Source of the DNA: Collinsella sp. TM10-22
Lineage (GTDB): Bacteria; Actinomycetota; Coriobacteriia; Coriobacteriales; Coriobacteriaceae
Direction of reading: 5' to 3'
Assembly (NCBI RefSeq): GCF_003466125.1
Contig: NZ_QSOC01000005.1
Span: 91,030 to 155,029 of the forward strand
DNA length: 64,000 nucleotides
A model generated the notes under the pieces. The model saw only the letters and a list, made by a program, of their open reading frames with translations. It was not told the origin of the DNA and searched no databases. A program made the position numbers and the translations under genes. Below, piece by piece: positions 35,161 to 43,821 of the stretch (position 1 is its first letter; each line of letters starts with the position of its first letter).

Positions 35161-35252
35161 CATGCCAATTTGTTCGCTCTGGTGCTCGCTCGCTGGCATT
35201 ACCAAAACATCGGCGGTCCAATAATGATCCCTTGGGGACGGAGGAAAAAGCG

Positions 35253-35304
35253 GTCATTGGGGACGTTTTTGTTTGACTAGTCGTTTAAGAACGTCCCCAA
35301 TGAC
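35253..35304. repeat. Hairpin with GGGGAC motif
   Basis: GTCATTGGGGACGTT (35253-35267) is exactly inverted at 35290-35304. The loop contains GACTAGTC, and ACTAG recurs just right of the hairpin. The rest of the 35000-35492 gap holds only the hairpins listed here and a direct repeat ACTGTACA-ACTGTACG at 35362-35377; no gene is seen. Confidence 0.6.
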
Positions 35305-35492
35305 TAGTTGGGTTGCTAATTTGTGCGGGTTGTGGTTTTGTGACCTGCTGAAATTAAAGATACTGTACAACTGTACGTTAACTCATCTTCGTAGTATATT
35401 GCTACCCGCAAAACTCAATACCATTGTGCATCGAGACGTTAAAACGCCTTCGTACAATGGTTATCGATAGTACGATTCGATTCAACGACAGG

Positions 35493-38273
35493 ATGGATGG
35501 TCCAAGCGTGAGTCTCGGCAGCAAACTATCCGATGCAAAGGTTTCCTTTGCAATCTTTAAACGCGACATCAAGCGATTGATCGTGAACCCCGTCGCCCTG
35601 GTGGTTACCCTGGGCGTGTGCGTCATTCCCTCGCTGTATGCCTGGTACAACATCATTGCCAACTGGGATCCGTACGGAAATACCCAAGGCATTAAAATCG
35701 CCATCGCCAACAACGATCAGGGCACCCAGAACGACCTAGTGGGCGAGCTCAACGCAGGCGATAAGGTGGTCGACCAGCTCAAGAAGAACGACCAGCTTGG
35801 CTGGACCTTCGTCGACTCGGCGGCAGATGCCAAAGAGGGCGTCGAAAGTGGCGAATACTATGCTGCCATCGTGATTCCCAAGAACTTCTCTGACAATCTC
35901 GTCTCGATGCTCGACGGCAATTACCATCAGCCGAAGCTCACCTATTACGTCAACGAGAAAAAGAGCGCCATTGCGCCCAAGGTTACCGATACCGGTGCCA
36001 ACACCATCGAGGAGCAGATAAACTCGGAATTTGTCTCTACGGTGGGCGAGACCGTTGCCGGCATTGCCAAAGATGCCGGAGTCGATCTAAAGGACAAGGC
36101 AACCCAGACGCAGGATTCGCTGGCAAGCTCGGTGTCCGAGGCATCCGATACCTTGGGCGAGGTACGCGATTCCATCGGCGACATGAACACCGCCATCGAC
36201 AAGACGAGCAGCTCGATTGCTTCGGCCGATGCTGCGCTGGCGGGCCTGCAGGGACAGGCGCCTTCGCTAACGCAGGCAATCGCTCAGGGTAATGATCTGC
36301 TGGTCGAAGCTCGTACCACGGCTGGCAAGTCCATCACCTCGCTCTCCAAGGCACTTTCGGAGGGCAGCCTTGCGCTAACCAAGACGTCGGCTTCTGCGAA
36401 TGTTGCCATCGGCAAGTTGACGGGCACGGTCACATCTACGACCACCCGCATCTACAACTCGCTCGAGTCTCTCCAGGCAACGATCGATCACAACACCGCA
36501 GTTATCGGCCACCTGCAGATTCTTGCCGGCGATACCTCGACGGGATCGGACCAGATCGACGCACTGATCGCCTCGACGATCGATACGCTCAAGAAGCAGA
36601 ACGACCAGCTGCAGAGTATCAAGAACAGTCTGTCCGCGCAGTCGAGCGCCATGGCAAATGATGCCGCGGCTGTCTCGGGTGCCAGCGACGCTATCAATAA
36701 CGCAATTCAGACCGGGGCGACCAACCTTGGCCAGGCCCAGGCAGATCTGGGTCAAAACGCGCTGCCGAAGGCTTCGAGCGCGCTTGACTCCTTTGCCGCC
36801 GTTTCGGGCGATTTGACCGGCATTGTGTCGGGTATGACCCCCACGATAGCGAGCGCGCGCGGCACGCTGGCGCAGCTCGACGCCACGCTCAAGCAGGCAA
36901 AGACCACGCTGTCCCAAACCGACGCCTCCCTTGCCAAGGTTCAGGACAAGCTCGCGACCGCCGCCAATGACATTGCGGCGCTGCAGGCCTCCGAGTCTAT
37001 GGGCGACCTGGCAGACCTGATGGGCGTCGACGTCGATGACGTTGCCGACTTTATGGCATCTCCGGTTGAGTTGACGTCCAAGTCGATCTATCCGGTCAAG
37101 AGCTTTGGTTCGGGCATCGCCCCCTTCTACACTAATCTGGCGCTTTGGGTGGGCGGCTACGTGCTCATCGCCATCTACAAGCTCGAGGTCGACCGCGAAG
37201 GCATCGGCAGCTTTACCGCGCGTCAGGGCTACTTTGGTCGCTGGCTACTGATGGTGATCCTGGGCGCGTTGCAGGCCATCATCGTTACGGTGGGTGATCT
37301 GGTCATTGGCGTACAGTGCGTTAACCCGCTGCTGTTCGTGCTGGGCGGCATTGCCATCTCGTTTACGTACGTCAACATCATTTACGCGCTGTCCACTACG
37401 TTTAAGCACATCGGCAAGGCAATCGGCGTCATTCTGGTTATCGTGCAGATTCCGGGTTCGTCGGGCATGTATCCCATCGAGATGATGCCCGGCTTCTTCC
37501 AGTGGCTGCACCCGCTGCTGCCCTTTACCTACGGCATCAATCTGCTGCGTGAGACGGTCGGCGGCATGTACTCGTTCAACTACCTGTTTAACCTGTGCAT
37601 TCTAGGCGTGTTCTTGATCGTGGCGCTCTTTATCGGCCTGCAACTGCGTCCGTTGCTGCTTAATCTCAACCTGCTCTTCGATAAGCAGCTTTCCACGACG
37701 GGTCTGATGATCTGCGAGTCCAATGACCTGCCTCGCCAGCGCTACTCGCTGCGCACGGCCATGCGCGTCATGCTCGATTCCGATTCGTACCGTCGCGAAC
37801 TGCTCGATCATGCGGTCGCCTTTGAACATCGCTACCCGTACTACATCAAGGGCGGTTTCGCCGCTGTAGTCGGCGTGCAGGTGCTGCTCTTCGTTCTGTC
37901 GACGGTTCTCGATATCGACAACAATGGCAAGATCATTCTGCTGGTCATCTGGATTATCTCGGTCATTGCCATCTGCGGCTGGCTCATCAACATCGAGTAC
38001 ATCCGCGCGAGCCTCAACACCCAGATGCGCATCTCGGCGCTTTCGGATGAGGACCTGCGCCGCGAGATGCGCGAGCACACGGCCGCCATTCCGGCCGCTC
38101 GTCACATGTTCGGCTTGAATGCGAGCGAGCAGGGGTCTGAACCCAAGACTCAGCCTGTCAGCCAATGTGGTCATCGCGATGCGGTCCATGTGCCCGAGAA
38201 CGGGGATGACACGTTTGTGATGAATGAAAATAACGCCCCGCTCGGCAAGCACTCCAAAGGAGGTGAGGCATAA
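35493..38273 (+). CDS. YhgE/Pip family membrane protein 1
   Basis: About 926 residues. The first transmembrane helix ends ALVVTLGVCVIPSLYAWYNIIANWDPYGNT, the Pip N-terminal signature. A long extracytoplasmic, Ser/Ala-rich helical region follows (~170-500), then 5-6 helices of the ABC-2-like module (MVILGALQAIIVTVGDLVIG through FLIVALFIGL), two more helices near 800-850, and a cytoplasmic tail. Family members include phage-infection protein Pip and type VII secretion-associated proteins. Start is uncertain (ATG 35457, ATG 35493 or GTG 35508). Confidence 0.8.
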   Translation: MDGPSVSLGSKLSDAKVSFAIFKRDIKRLIVNPVALVVTLGVCVIPSLYAWYNIIANWDPYGNTQGIKIAIANNDQGTQNDLVGELNAGDKVVDQLKKNDQLGWTFVDSAADAKEGVESGEYYAAIVIPKNFSDNLVSMLDGNYHQPKLTYYVNEKKSAIAPKVTDTGANTIEEQINSEFVSTVGETVAGIAKDAGVDLKDKATQTQDSLASSVSEASDTLGEVRDSIGDMNTAIDKTSSSIASADAALAGLQGQAPSLTQAIAQGNDLLVEARTTAGKSITSLSKALSEGSLALTKTSASANVAIGKLTGTVTSTTTRIYNSLESLQATIDHNTAVIGHLQILAGDTSTGSDQIDALIASTIDTLKKQNDQLQSIKNSLSAQSSAMANDAAAVSGASDAINNAIQTGATNLGQAQADLGQNALPKASSALDSFAAVSGDLTGIVSGMTPTIASARGTLAQLDATLKQAKTTLSQTDASLAKVQDKLATAANDIAALQASESMGDLADLMGVDVDDVADFMASPVELTSKSIYPVKSFGSGIAPFYTNLALWVGGYVLIAIYKLEVDREGIGSFTARQGYFGRWLLMVILGALQAIIVTVGDLVIGVQCVNPLLFVLGGIAISFTYVNIIYALSTTFKHIGKAIGVILVIVQIPGSSGMYPIEMMPGFFQWLHPLLPFTYGINLLRETVGGMYSFNYLFNLCILGVFLIVALFIGLQLRPLLLNLNLLFDKQLSTTGLMICESNDLPRQRYSLRTAMRVMLDSDSYRRELLDHAVAFEHRYPYYIKGGFAAVVGVQVLLFVLSTVLDIDNNGKIILLVIWIISVIAICGWLINIEYIRASLNTQMRISALSDEDLRREMREHTAAIPAARHMFGLNASEQGSEPKTQPVSQCGHRDAVHVPENGDDTFVMNENNAPLGKHSKGGEA

Positions 38274-40463
38274 ATGAAGAACATCCTGCATCTGTTTAAG
38301 CGCGATGTCCAAAACGTGTCTCGCTCCGTAATCGGCTTGGTTGTCGTGATGGGCCTCGTTATCGTACCGTGCCTGTACGCGTGGTTTAATATCGCCGGCA
38401 GCTGGGATCCGTACGGCAACACCGGCAATCTTAAGATCGCCGTGGTCAACACCGATGAGGGTTACGAGAGCGATCTGATCCCCGTCGAGGTCAACGTGGG
38501 CGAAAACGTGACCGCCACCCTGCGCGGCAACGAGAGCTTCGATTGGGTTGTACTCAACAATCGAGAAAAGGCCATCGAGGGCGTCAAATCGGGCGCATAC
38601 TATGCGGCTGTCGTTATCCCTAAGACGTTTAGCGCCGACATGATGACGCTTTTCTCGACCGAGGTGAAGCACGCCGATATCGAGTTCTACGAGAACCAGA
38701 AGGCCAACGCCATCGCACAGATCGTGACTGAAAAGGGCTCGAGCGCCGTCCAGAGTCAGGTCAACGAGACCTTTACCAAGACCATCACGACCATCGGCCT
38801 TAAGACCGTGTCCAGCCTGCTCGACTATATGAGCACCGATCAGGTGAGCAACTTTATCGCCAATCTTTCCTCTACGCTGGGCGATTCGGTCGAGGACCTG
38901 CAGGACGTTCAGGCCAATGCTTCGTCGCTGGCGGGCATTTTGAGCTCGACCTCCGATTCGTTGACGTCGGCGAGCGGTATGCTCCAGCAGACGGGTAAGG
39001 TCGATGAATCTACCAAGCAGTTGATGGAGCACGCCGAGAGCGGCATTAGTGATTCCAAGGAAGCACTCAAGGCCGCCAACGACGCCATCAACGCCGCGAT
39101 TGACGGAAGTGCGGGCTCGTTTGACAACGTGTCCGCCGAGCTTGCGAAGGCATTCGATGCCGCGAACCAGCATGTCAACGTTACGGTGACCCAGCTCAAC
39201 GAAGCCGCGTCGGCACTCGAATCGCGTGCCAAGGAAATCGACGACACGGCCGACCAGCTCCGCAGCTTTGCCGATCAGGTGAGTGACGAAAAGCTCCGGG
39301 ACAGCCTCAAGTCTGTGGCTACATCGCTGGGCAGGATCGCGACGGAGTATCGTAACAATGCCAACGACCTGAGGGCAACCGCAAAGTCCCTTTCCGACAG
39401 CATGGCAGAGGTCAACAGCACACGTGCCGAGGTCGACCAGGCCATCGCCGATGCCAAGGCGGGCATCTCGGGCGCTAAGTCTGACTACGATTCCACGTTC
39501 TCGGTCAAGGCCAAGGAGCTCAAGAAAACTATTTCGGGCGTGTTGGATTCACTCGACGGCATCTCGGGCGACCTGGATAGCGCTGTTGCCGGCCTGACCG
39601 ACGCATCCGGTTCGCTGGCAAAGGGCCTCTCCAAGGCCGCAAAGCTGGTCAACAAGGCTTCCGATCAGCTGGGCGAGGCGTCGGACAAGATCAGCGCGTT
39701 CAAGGACGAGCTCGACGGCGCCCTGATGTCGGGTGACCTGGCGACGATCAAGACGATGATCGGCAACGACCCCGAGGGCCTGGCCGTGTCGCTTTCCGGC
39801 CCCGTCGCGCTCGACCGCAAGCCGGTCTATCCGATTCGCAATTACGGCTCTGCCATGGCGCCGTTCTACACGATTCTGTCGCTCTGGGTCGGCTCGATCG
39901 TACTGGCGGCCATGATGAAGGTCTCGGTCGACGACGAGCTCATCAACGAGCTGATCCCCGTGCGCCTGCACGAGATCTATCTGGGCCGTTACCTGTTCTT
40001 TGGCGGTTTGGCCCTGCTGCAGGCAACGCTCGTGTGCGCGGGCGACATTCTGTTCTTTGGCATTCAGTGCGACAACCCGCTGCAGTTTGTGCTGGCGGGC
40101 TGGGTCGCGAGTCTCGTGTTCTCCAATATCGTCTACACGCTTACGGTTTCGTTTGGCGATATCGGCAAGGCGCTCGCTGTCGTGCTGTTGGTCATGCAGG
40201 TCGGCGGTTCGGGCGGCACGTTCCCCATCGAGATGACCGGCCCCGTGTTCCAGGCGATCTATCCGTTCCTGCCGTTTACTCACGGCATCAACGCTATGCA
40301 TGCCGCCATGGCTGGCGCCTACCATATGGAGTACTGGGTTGAGCTGGGTATTCTGGCGAGCTATCTGATTCCGTCGCTGGCCCTGGGCGTCGTCTTCCGC
40401 CGTCCGGTCATCAAAGCCAACGACTGGATTATCGAAAAGCTGGAATCAACAAAGCTTATCTAG
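38274..40463 (+). CDS. YhgE/Pip family membrane protein 2
   Basis: A 729-aa paralogue starting right after the previous stop behind AAAGGAGGTGAGGC. N-terminal helix and signature VIVPCLYAWFNIAGSWDPYGNTGNLKIAVVNTDEG; an extracytoplasmic coiled-coil-like region (~180-490); then six C-terminal helices (FYTILSLWVGSIVLAAMM to LIPSLALGVVF). It lacks the extra two helices and tail of the first protein. The two probably form a complex. Confidence 0.85.
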   Translation: MKNILHLFKRDVQNVSRSVIGLVVVMGLVIVPCLYAWFNIAGSWDPYGNTGNLKIAVVNTDEGYESDLIPVEVNVGENVTATLRGNESFDWVVLNNREKAIEGVKSGAYYAAVVIPKTFSADMMTLFSTEVKHADIEFYENQKANAIAQIVTEKGSSAVQSQVNETFTKTITTIGLKTVSSLLDYMSTDQVSNFIANLSSTLGDSVEDLQDVQANASSLAGILSSTSDSLTSASGMLQQTGKVDESTKQLMEHAESGISDSKEALKAANDAINAAIDGSAGSFDNVSAELAKAFDAANQHVNVTVTQLNEAASALESRAKEIDDTADQLRSFADQVSDEKLRDSLKSVATSLGRIATEYRNNANDLRATAKSLSDSMAEVNSTRAEVDQAIADAKAGISGAKSDYDSTFSVKAKELKKTISGVLDSLDGISGDLDSAVAGLTDASGSLAKGLSKAAKLVNKASDQLGEASDKISAFKDELDGALMSGDLATIKTMIGNDPEGLAVSLSGPVALDRKPVYPIRNYGSAMAPFYTILSLWVGSIVLAAMMKVSVDDELINELIPVRLHEIYLGRYLFFGGLALLQATLVCAGDILFFGIQCDNPLQFVLAGWVASLVFSNIVYTLTVSFGDIGKALAVVLLVMQVGGSGGTFPIEMTGPVFQAIYPFLPFTHGINAMHAAMAGAYHMEYWVELGILASYLIPSLALGVVFRRPVIKANDWIIEKLESTKLI

Positions 40464-40501
40464 TACAGCAACGTTAACGCCGATGCAGCGTGAATGCGGC
40501 T

Positions 40502-40541
40502 CGCGCAGCGTCGGCCGGTCCGCCGTTCGGTAGAACGGCGG
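40502..40541 (-). repeat. 40-bp hairpin repeat, right copy flanking the YhgE/Pip pair
   Basis: Inverted copy of 35053-35092 with two mismatches: CGCGCAGCGTCGGCCGGT then hairpin CCGCCGTTC-GGTA-GAACGGCGG. It starts 38 bp after the second Pip gene. Confidence 0.8.
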
Positions 40542-40597
40542 AACAAAACGCTTTATTATGCTGGATTGCGATGCAACGCTGGTTGTTGCTACAGTAG

Positions 40598-40636
40598 CGG
40601 GGCGTACCGGGGGTCCGGTGCGCCCCGTTTTTATTT
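40598..40636 (+). terminator. Terminator of the YhgE/Pip operon
   Basis: CGGGGCGTACCGG, loop GGGT, CCGGTGCGCCCCG (one G-T pair), followed by TTTTTATTT. Confidence 0.85.
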
Positions 40637-40703
40637 GACCATGAGGCGGCACGCGGTCACGCGCGTGCGGACACCACGCCCAGACTGAGCGCGAGGATGC
40701 CCT

Positions 40704-41687
40704 ATGGCCCAGAATGCCGTTGATGAAATCGAAAACATGCCCGATAGCCCTGTCGCACGGGAGGACCTGGGCGCCGGCGGCACCTCCCGTGGCGCCGGAG
40801 CGCGTTCTCCGTTCTTCTGGAAGGCCTTGCTGTTTTCGGTGGCGGTCATCTGGGGCTATTCCTTTACCACCATGAAAGATGCGCTCGATACCGTTCCGGT
40901 GTTCGAGCTGGTCTACGTTCGCTTTCTCCCGGCATCACTGGTTATGTTTGCCATTTTCCACAAACGAATCATCGCGCACTTTAATGCTCGCAACCTTATC
41001 GTCGGGCTTGGTATGGGCGCACTTATGTGGGGCGCGTACGGTTTGCAGACGATTGGCCTGGCACAGACCACGGCGGGCAAGAGTGCATTTTTGACGGGTA
41101 CCTATTGCATCCTCGTGCCGTTTGCGAGCTATGTCCTGGGCGGAGAAAAGCTTACCCGTTACAACTTGGGCGCCGCATTGCTGTGCCTGGCGGGCATTGG
41201 CCTGGTGGCACTCGATAGCGTCGAGTTCAATGCCGGAGATGTCATCACGTTGGGCGGCGCGGTCTTCTTTGCTATCCAGATGGCGGTGACCGCCAAGTAT
41301 GGCCGCAAGATGGATATCAACGTCATCACGTTTTGGATGTTTGTGGGCAATGGCGTTTTGAGCTTAATCACGTCGCTACTATTCGAGACTCAGGCGCCTC
41401 TGTCCGTGTGGACGCCGAGCTTTATCGGCGTGGTGGCCTTTCTCTCGGTGGGTTGTACGTGCGTGGCCCTGCTCGTCCAAAACGTCGGTCTGGCGCATGT
41501 CCCCGCCTCGACGGGCTCGCTGCTTCTTTCGATGGAGTCCCCCTCGGGCGTGCTGTTCTCGGTGCTGCTGATGGGGGAGGCGCTCACCTCGCGCCTGCTT
41601 GCCGGCTTTGCGCTCATCTTTTTGTCGATTATCTTGAGCGAGACGCATTTCGATTTCTTGCGCCGAAAATCTCGCCCGCAATTGTAA
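40704..41687 (+). CDS. EamA/DMT family permease
   Basis: A 327-aa drug/metabolite transporter-type protein with ten hydrophobic segments arranged as two EamA repeats (FSVAVIWGYSFTTMKDAL opens the first; GGAVFFAIQMAVTAKYG the second). An unusual ~30-residue hydrophilic N-terminal extension (MAQNAVDEIENMPDSPVARED...) precedes the first helix. Substrate unknown. Terminator GCCGCCCT-TCC-AGGGCGGC-ATTTTTT follows at 41700. Confidence 0.82.
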   Translation: MAQNAVDEIENMPDSPVAREDLGAGGTSRGAGARSPFFWKALLFSVAVIWGYSFTTMKDALDTVPVFELVYVRFLPASLVMFAIFHKRIIAHFNARNLIVGLGMGALMWGAYGLQTIGLAQTTAGKSAFLTGTYCILVPFASYVLGGEKLTRYNLGAALLCLAGIGLVALDSVEFNAGDVITLGGAVFFAIQMAVTAKYGRKMDINVITFWMFVGNGVLSLITSLLFETQAPLSVWTPSFIGVVAFLSVGCTCVALLVQNVGLAHVPASTGSLLLSMESPSGVLFSVLLMGEALTSRLLAGFALIFLSIILSETHFDFLRRKSRPQL

Positions 41688-41699
41688 ACAACTTGTTGC

Positions 41700-41727
41700 G
41701 CCGCCCTTCCAGGGCGGCATTTTTTGT
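41700..41727 (+). terminator. Terminator of the EamA permease gene
   Basis: GCCGCCCT (41700-41707), loop TCC, AGGGCGGC (41711-41718), then ATTTTTTGTG. Confidence 0.85.
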
Positions 41728-41803
41728 GTCATGCCCTTACAGTTGTGCCTTGCACTTTATGCTGTCAAAGTGCGTGCTGCAAAAACGTTACTGGAGGGCA
41801 TCT

Positions 41804-43105
41804 ATGGCACCAGCTCTGTCCGATCTTCAACCGCAACCAGCGCCTCAGGCTACCACAGCGGCGCAGACCGCTATCGACGATGGCCTGGTCAAAGAAGCCC
41901 AGGCATTTGCCGGTGAGCTTGCCGCATGGCGCCACGATCTCCATCAGATGCCCGAGCTCGGTAACAATCTTCCGCAGACGTCTGCCTATATCCAGGCACG
42001 TCTGGACGAGATGGACATTCCCTATACCACGCTTGTCGACGGCTCCTGTGTTGTTGGCCTGATCGGTGCCGGTGCGGCCGCGGCTGCTCAGGGTAATGGT
42101 GCGTGCGCGGACGGGCAGTCCGGTACGGTTATCATGCTTCGCGGCGACATGGATGCCCTGCCCGTTGCCGAGGAATCGGGCGAGCCTTTCGCTTCCACCA
42201 ACGGCTGCATGCACGCTTGTGGCCACGATATGCACGCGACGGCGCTGCTTGGTGCGGCGCGCCTGCTCAAGGCCCGCGAGGCAGAGCTTGTTGATGCCAA
42301 CGCCACGGTTAAGTTGCTGTTCCAGCCGGGCGAGGAGACCTTTGAGGGCGCCCGTGCTGCCATCGCCGATGGCCTGCTGCAGAACCCGCGTCCTCAGGCG
42401 GCCTTTGCCATGCACGTTAACAGCCAGTCGCCGCTTGGCCTGGTGCTCTATGGCAGCCCTGCACTTTCGGGTGTATACGGTTTTCGCATCACGCTCCAGG
42501 GCAAGGGTGGTCACGGCTCGAGCCCCGAGATTTGCATCGACCCCATCACGGCGGGCGTGCATGTGCACCTGGCGCTCCAGGAGCTTATCTCCCGCGAGGT
42601 GCCGGCGGCCAAGGAGGTCGCACTTACCGTGGGTAAGTTCGCCGGCGGTCAGGCTGCCAACGTCATCCCAGATACCTGCGTGCTGGAAGGCACGCTGCGC
42701 GGCTTCGACGTTGAGCTCATAGAGCACCTCAAGACCCGCATCGCCGAGGTCGTCAACGGCGTTGCCGCAACATATCGTACGCCGGCGACTATCGAGACAC
42801 TCTCGGATGTTCCCCCGCTCGTACTCGACAGCGATATGACTCAGGCGTCGCTTGGTTACGTGGGCGCAGTGCTGCCCAAGGCCGCCTTCTTGCCGCTGTT
42901 CCATGCCATGGCGAGTGAGGACTTCGCGCTTATCTCGAGCGAGATCCCAAGTGCGTACTTTACGGTGGGCGCGGCCGTAACCGACACGGACGAGCATTTT
43001 GCCCAGCATCATCCCAAGGCGCGCTTTAACGATGCCGAGCTTCCCCTCGGCGCCGCGGCTTATGCCGCCGTCGCTCTCGGATACATTGCGGACCACAAGG
43101 AGTAA
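41804..43105 (+). CDS. M20 family peptidase/amidohydrolase
   Basis: A 433-aa metal-dependent amidohydrolase (HipO/AbgB-like M20D). Motifs in order: WRHDLHQMPELG (~45-56), LRGDMDALPVAEESGEPFAS (~113-132), MHACGHDMHATALLGAARLL (~137-156, with the conserved Cys), FQPGEETFEGA (~177) and HGSSPEICIDP in the dimerisation domain. ATG 41804 follows CTGGAGGG. Predicted to hydrolyse N-acyl amino acids or aminoacyl conjugates. A transporter pseudogene follows 3 bp later. Confidence 0.88.
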   Translation: MAPALSDLQPQPAPQATTAAQTAIDDGLVKEAQAFAGELAAWRHDLHQMPELGNNLPQTSAYIQARLDEMDIPYTTLVDGSCVVGLIGAGAAAAAQGNGACADGQSGTVIMLRGDMDALPVAEESGEPFASTNGCMHACGHDMHATALLGAARLLKAREAELVDANATVKLLFQPGEETFEGARAAIADGLLQNPRPQAAFAMHVNSQSPLGLVLYGSPALSGVYGFRITLQGKGGHGSSPEICIDPITAGVHVHLALQELISREVPAAKEVALTVGKFAGGQAANVIPDTCVLEGTLRGFDVELIEHLKTRIAEVVNGVAATYRTPATIETLSDVPPLVLDSDMTQASLGYVGAVLPKAAFLPLFHAMASEDFALISSEIPSAYFTVGAAVTDTDEHFAQHHPKARFNDAELPLGAAAYAAVALGYIADHKE

Positions 43106-43108
43106 TCC

Positions 43109-43517
43109 ATGTCTCAGCAACGTAAATTCTTCCCTGGCTGGCTCGTGGTGGCCTCCGGCTTTGTGATCATGGCCACGTGCTACACAATTTTCGTCAACTG
43201 CATGAGCCTGTTCCAGCCGCTCATCGTCAGCGACCTGGGCATTTCCCTTGCGCAGTACACCATCTCCAACGCCCACGATCGCCGCGTCCAAGCAGTCTGG
43301 CATGGCCGACCTCGGCAAGGTCACGGGCACCATTACCTCGCTCGAGATGGTCGGCGGCACCGTAGGCGCTATCGTCTCGGGTGTGCTGTTCGATGCCACG
43401 GGCTCCTTTGCGAGCACCTGGATCGTGTGCCTGGTGTGTTCTGTGGTCATGCTCGTATTCCTGCTGGCCTCGGAGCCTATCGCCGCCAAGCTGCGCGCAA
43501 GCGTGGCGGGGGAGTAG
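43109..43517 (+). pseudogene. Remnant of an MFS transporter gene
   Basis: The start (behind AAGGAGTAATCC) encodes FFPGWLVVASGFVIMATCYTIFVNCMSLFQPLIVSDLGISLAQYTISNA, the first helix and loop of an MFS permease. The frame then breaks near 43270. In another frame the end reads SKQSGMADLGKVTGTITSLEMVGGTVGAIVSGVLFDATGSFASTWIVCLVCSVVMLVFLL, the last two helices. About 270 residues of the ~400 expected are missing, so this is an internal deletion and not a simple frameshift. It probably was the uptake partner of the M20 peptidase. Confidence 0.85.
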
Positions 43518-43550
43518 ACGTCCGTCGTTCTTTTCTGTTCGCCCCGTTCT

Positions 43551-43618
43551 GCCCGTGGCTGCCTTGGAAGCCGAATGGAAGCTCGTACCATCATTCGCTT
43601 TCCAAGGCGGCTACGGGC
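43551..43618. repeat. Imperfect ~28-bp hairpin
   Basis: GCCCGTGGCTGCCTTGGAAG (43551-43570) faces GCTTTCCAAGGCGGCTACGG (43597-43616), with a few mismatches, around loop AAGCTCGTACCA. Confidence 0.65.
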
Positions 43619-43626
43619 CTACGAAA

Positions 43627-43690
43627 TGATCCCTTTTCCTCCGTCCCCAAGGGATCACGTGACCCGAAGGGGACGGAGGAAAAGGGATCA
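43627..43690. repeat. 22-bp perfect hairpin with GGGGAC motif
   Basis: The arm 43627-43648 (TGATCCCTTTTCCTCC then GTCCCC) is exactly inverted at 43669-43690. The loop repeats AAGGGATCA. The words ATGATCCCTT and GGGGACGGAGGAAAA also occur at 35224-35248. Confidence 0.75.
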
Positions 43691-43762
43691 CAAACAGCGA
43701 CGGCGCGTCTGGCCGAACGAGCCCCCATACCCTCGTTCGGCCAGACGCGCCGTCGCTGTTTG
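43691..43762. repeat. 31-bp perfect hairpin next to the hisS promoter
   Basis: The arm 43691-43721 (CAAACAGCGACGGCGCGTCT then GGCCGAACGAG) is exactly inverted at 43732-43762 around a 10-nt loop, CCCCCATACC. It ends 11 bp before TATAAT (43774-43779), the likely -10 element of hisS, so it covers the -35 region. Confidence 0.8.
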
Positions 43763-43821
43763 CGTTTGTGCCGTATAATGACCGTTACCTATGACGCGAT
43801 ACAAAAGAAAGGTGTTTGCCC

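Noticed and set aside
43109..43517. Single sequencing frameshift in the MFS gene
   Set aside because: Restoring the frame would still leave about two thirds of the protein missing.
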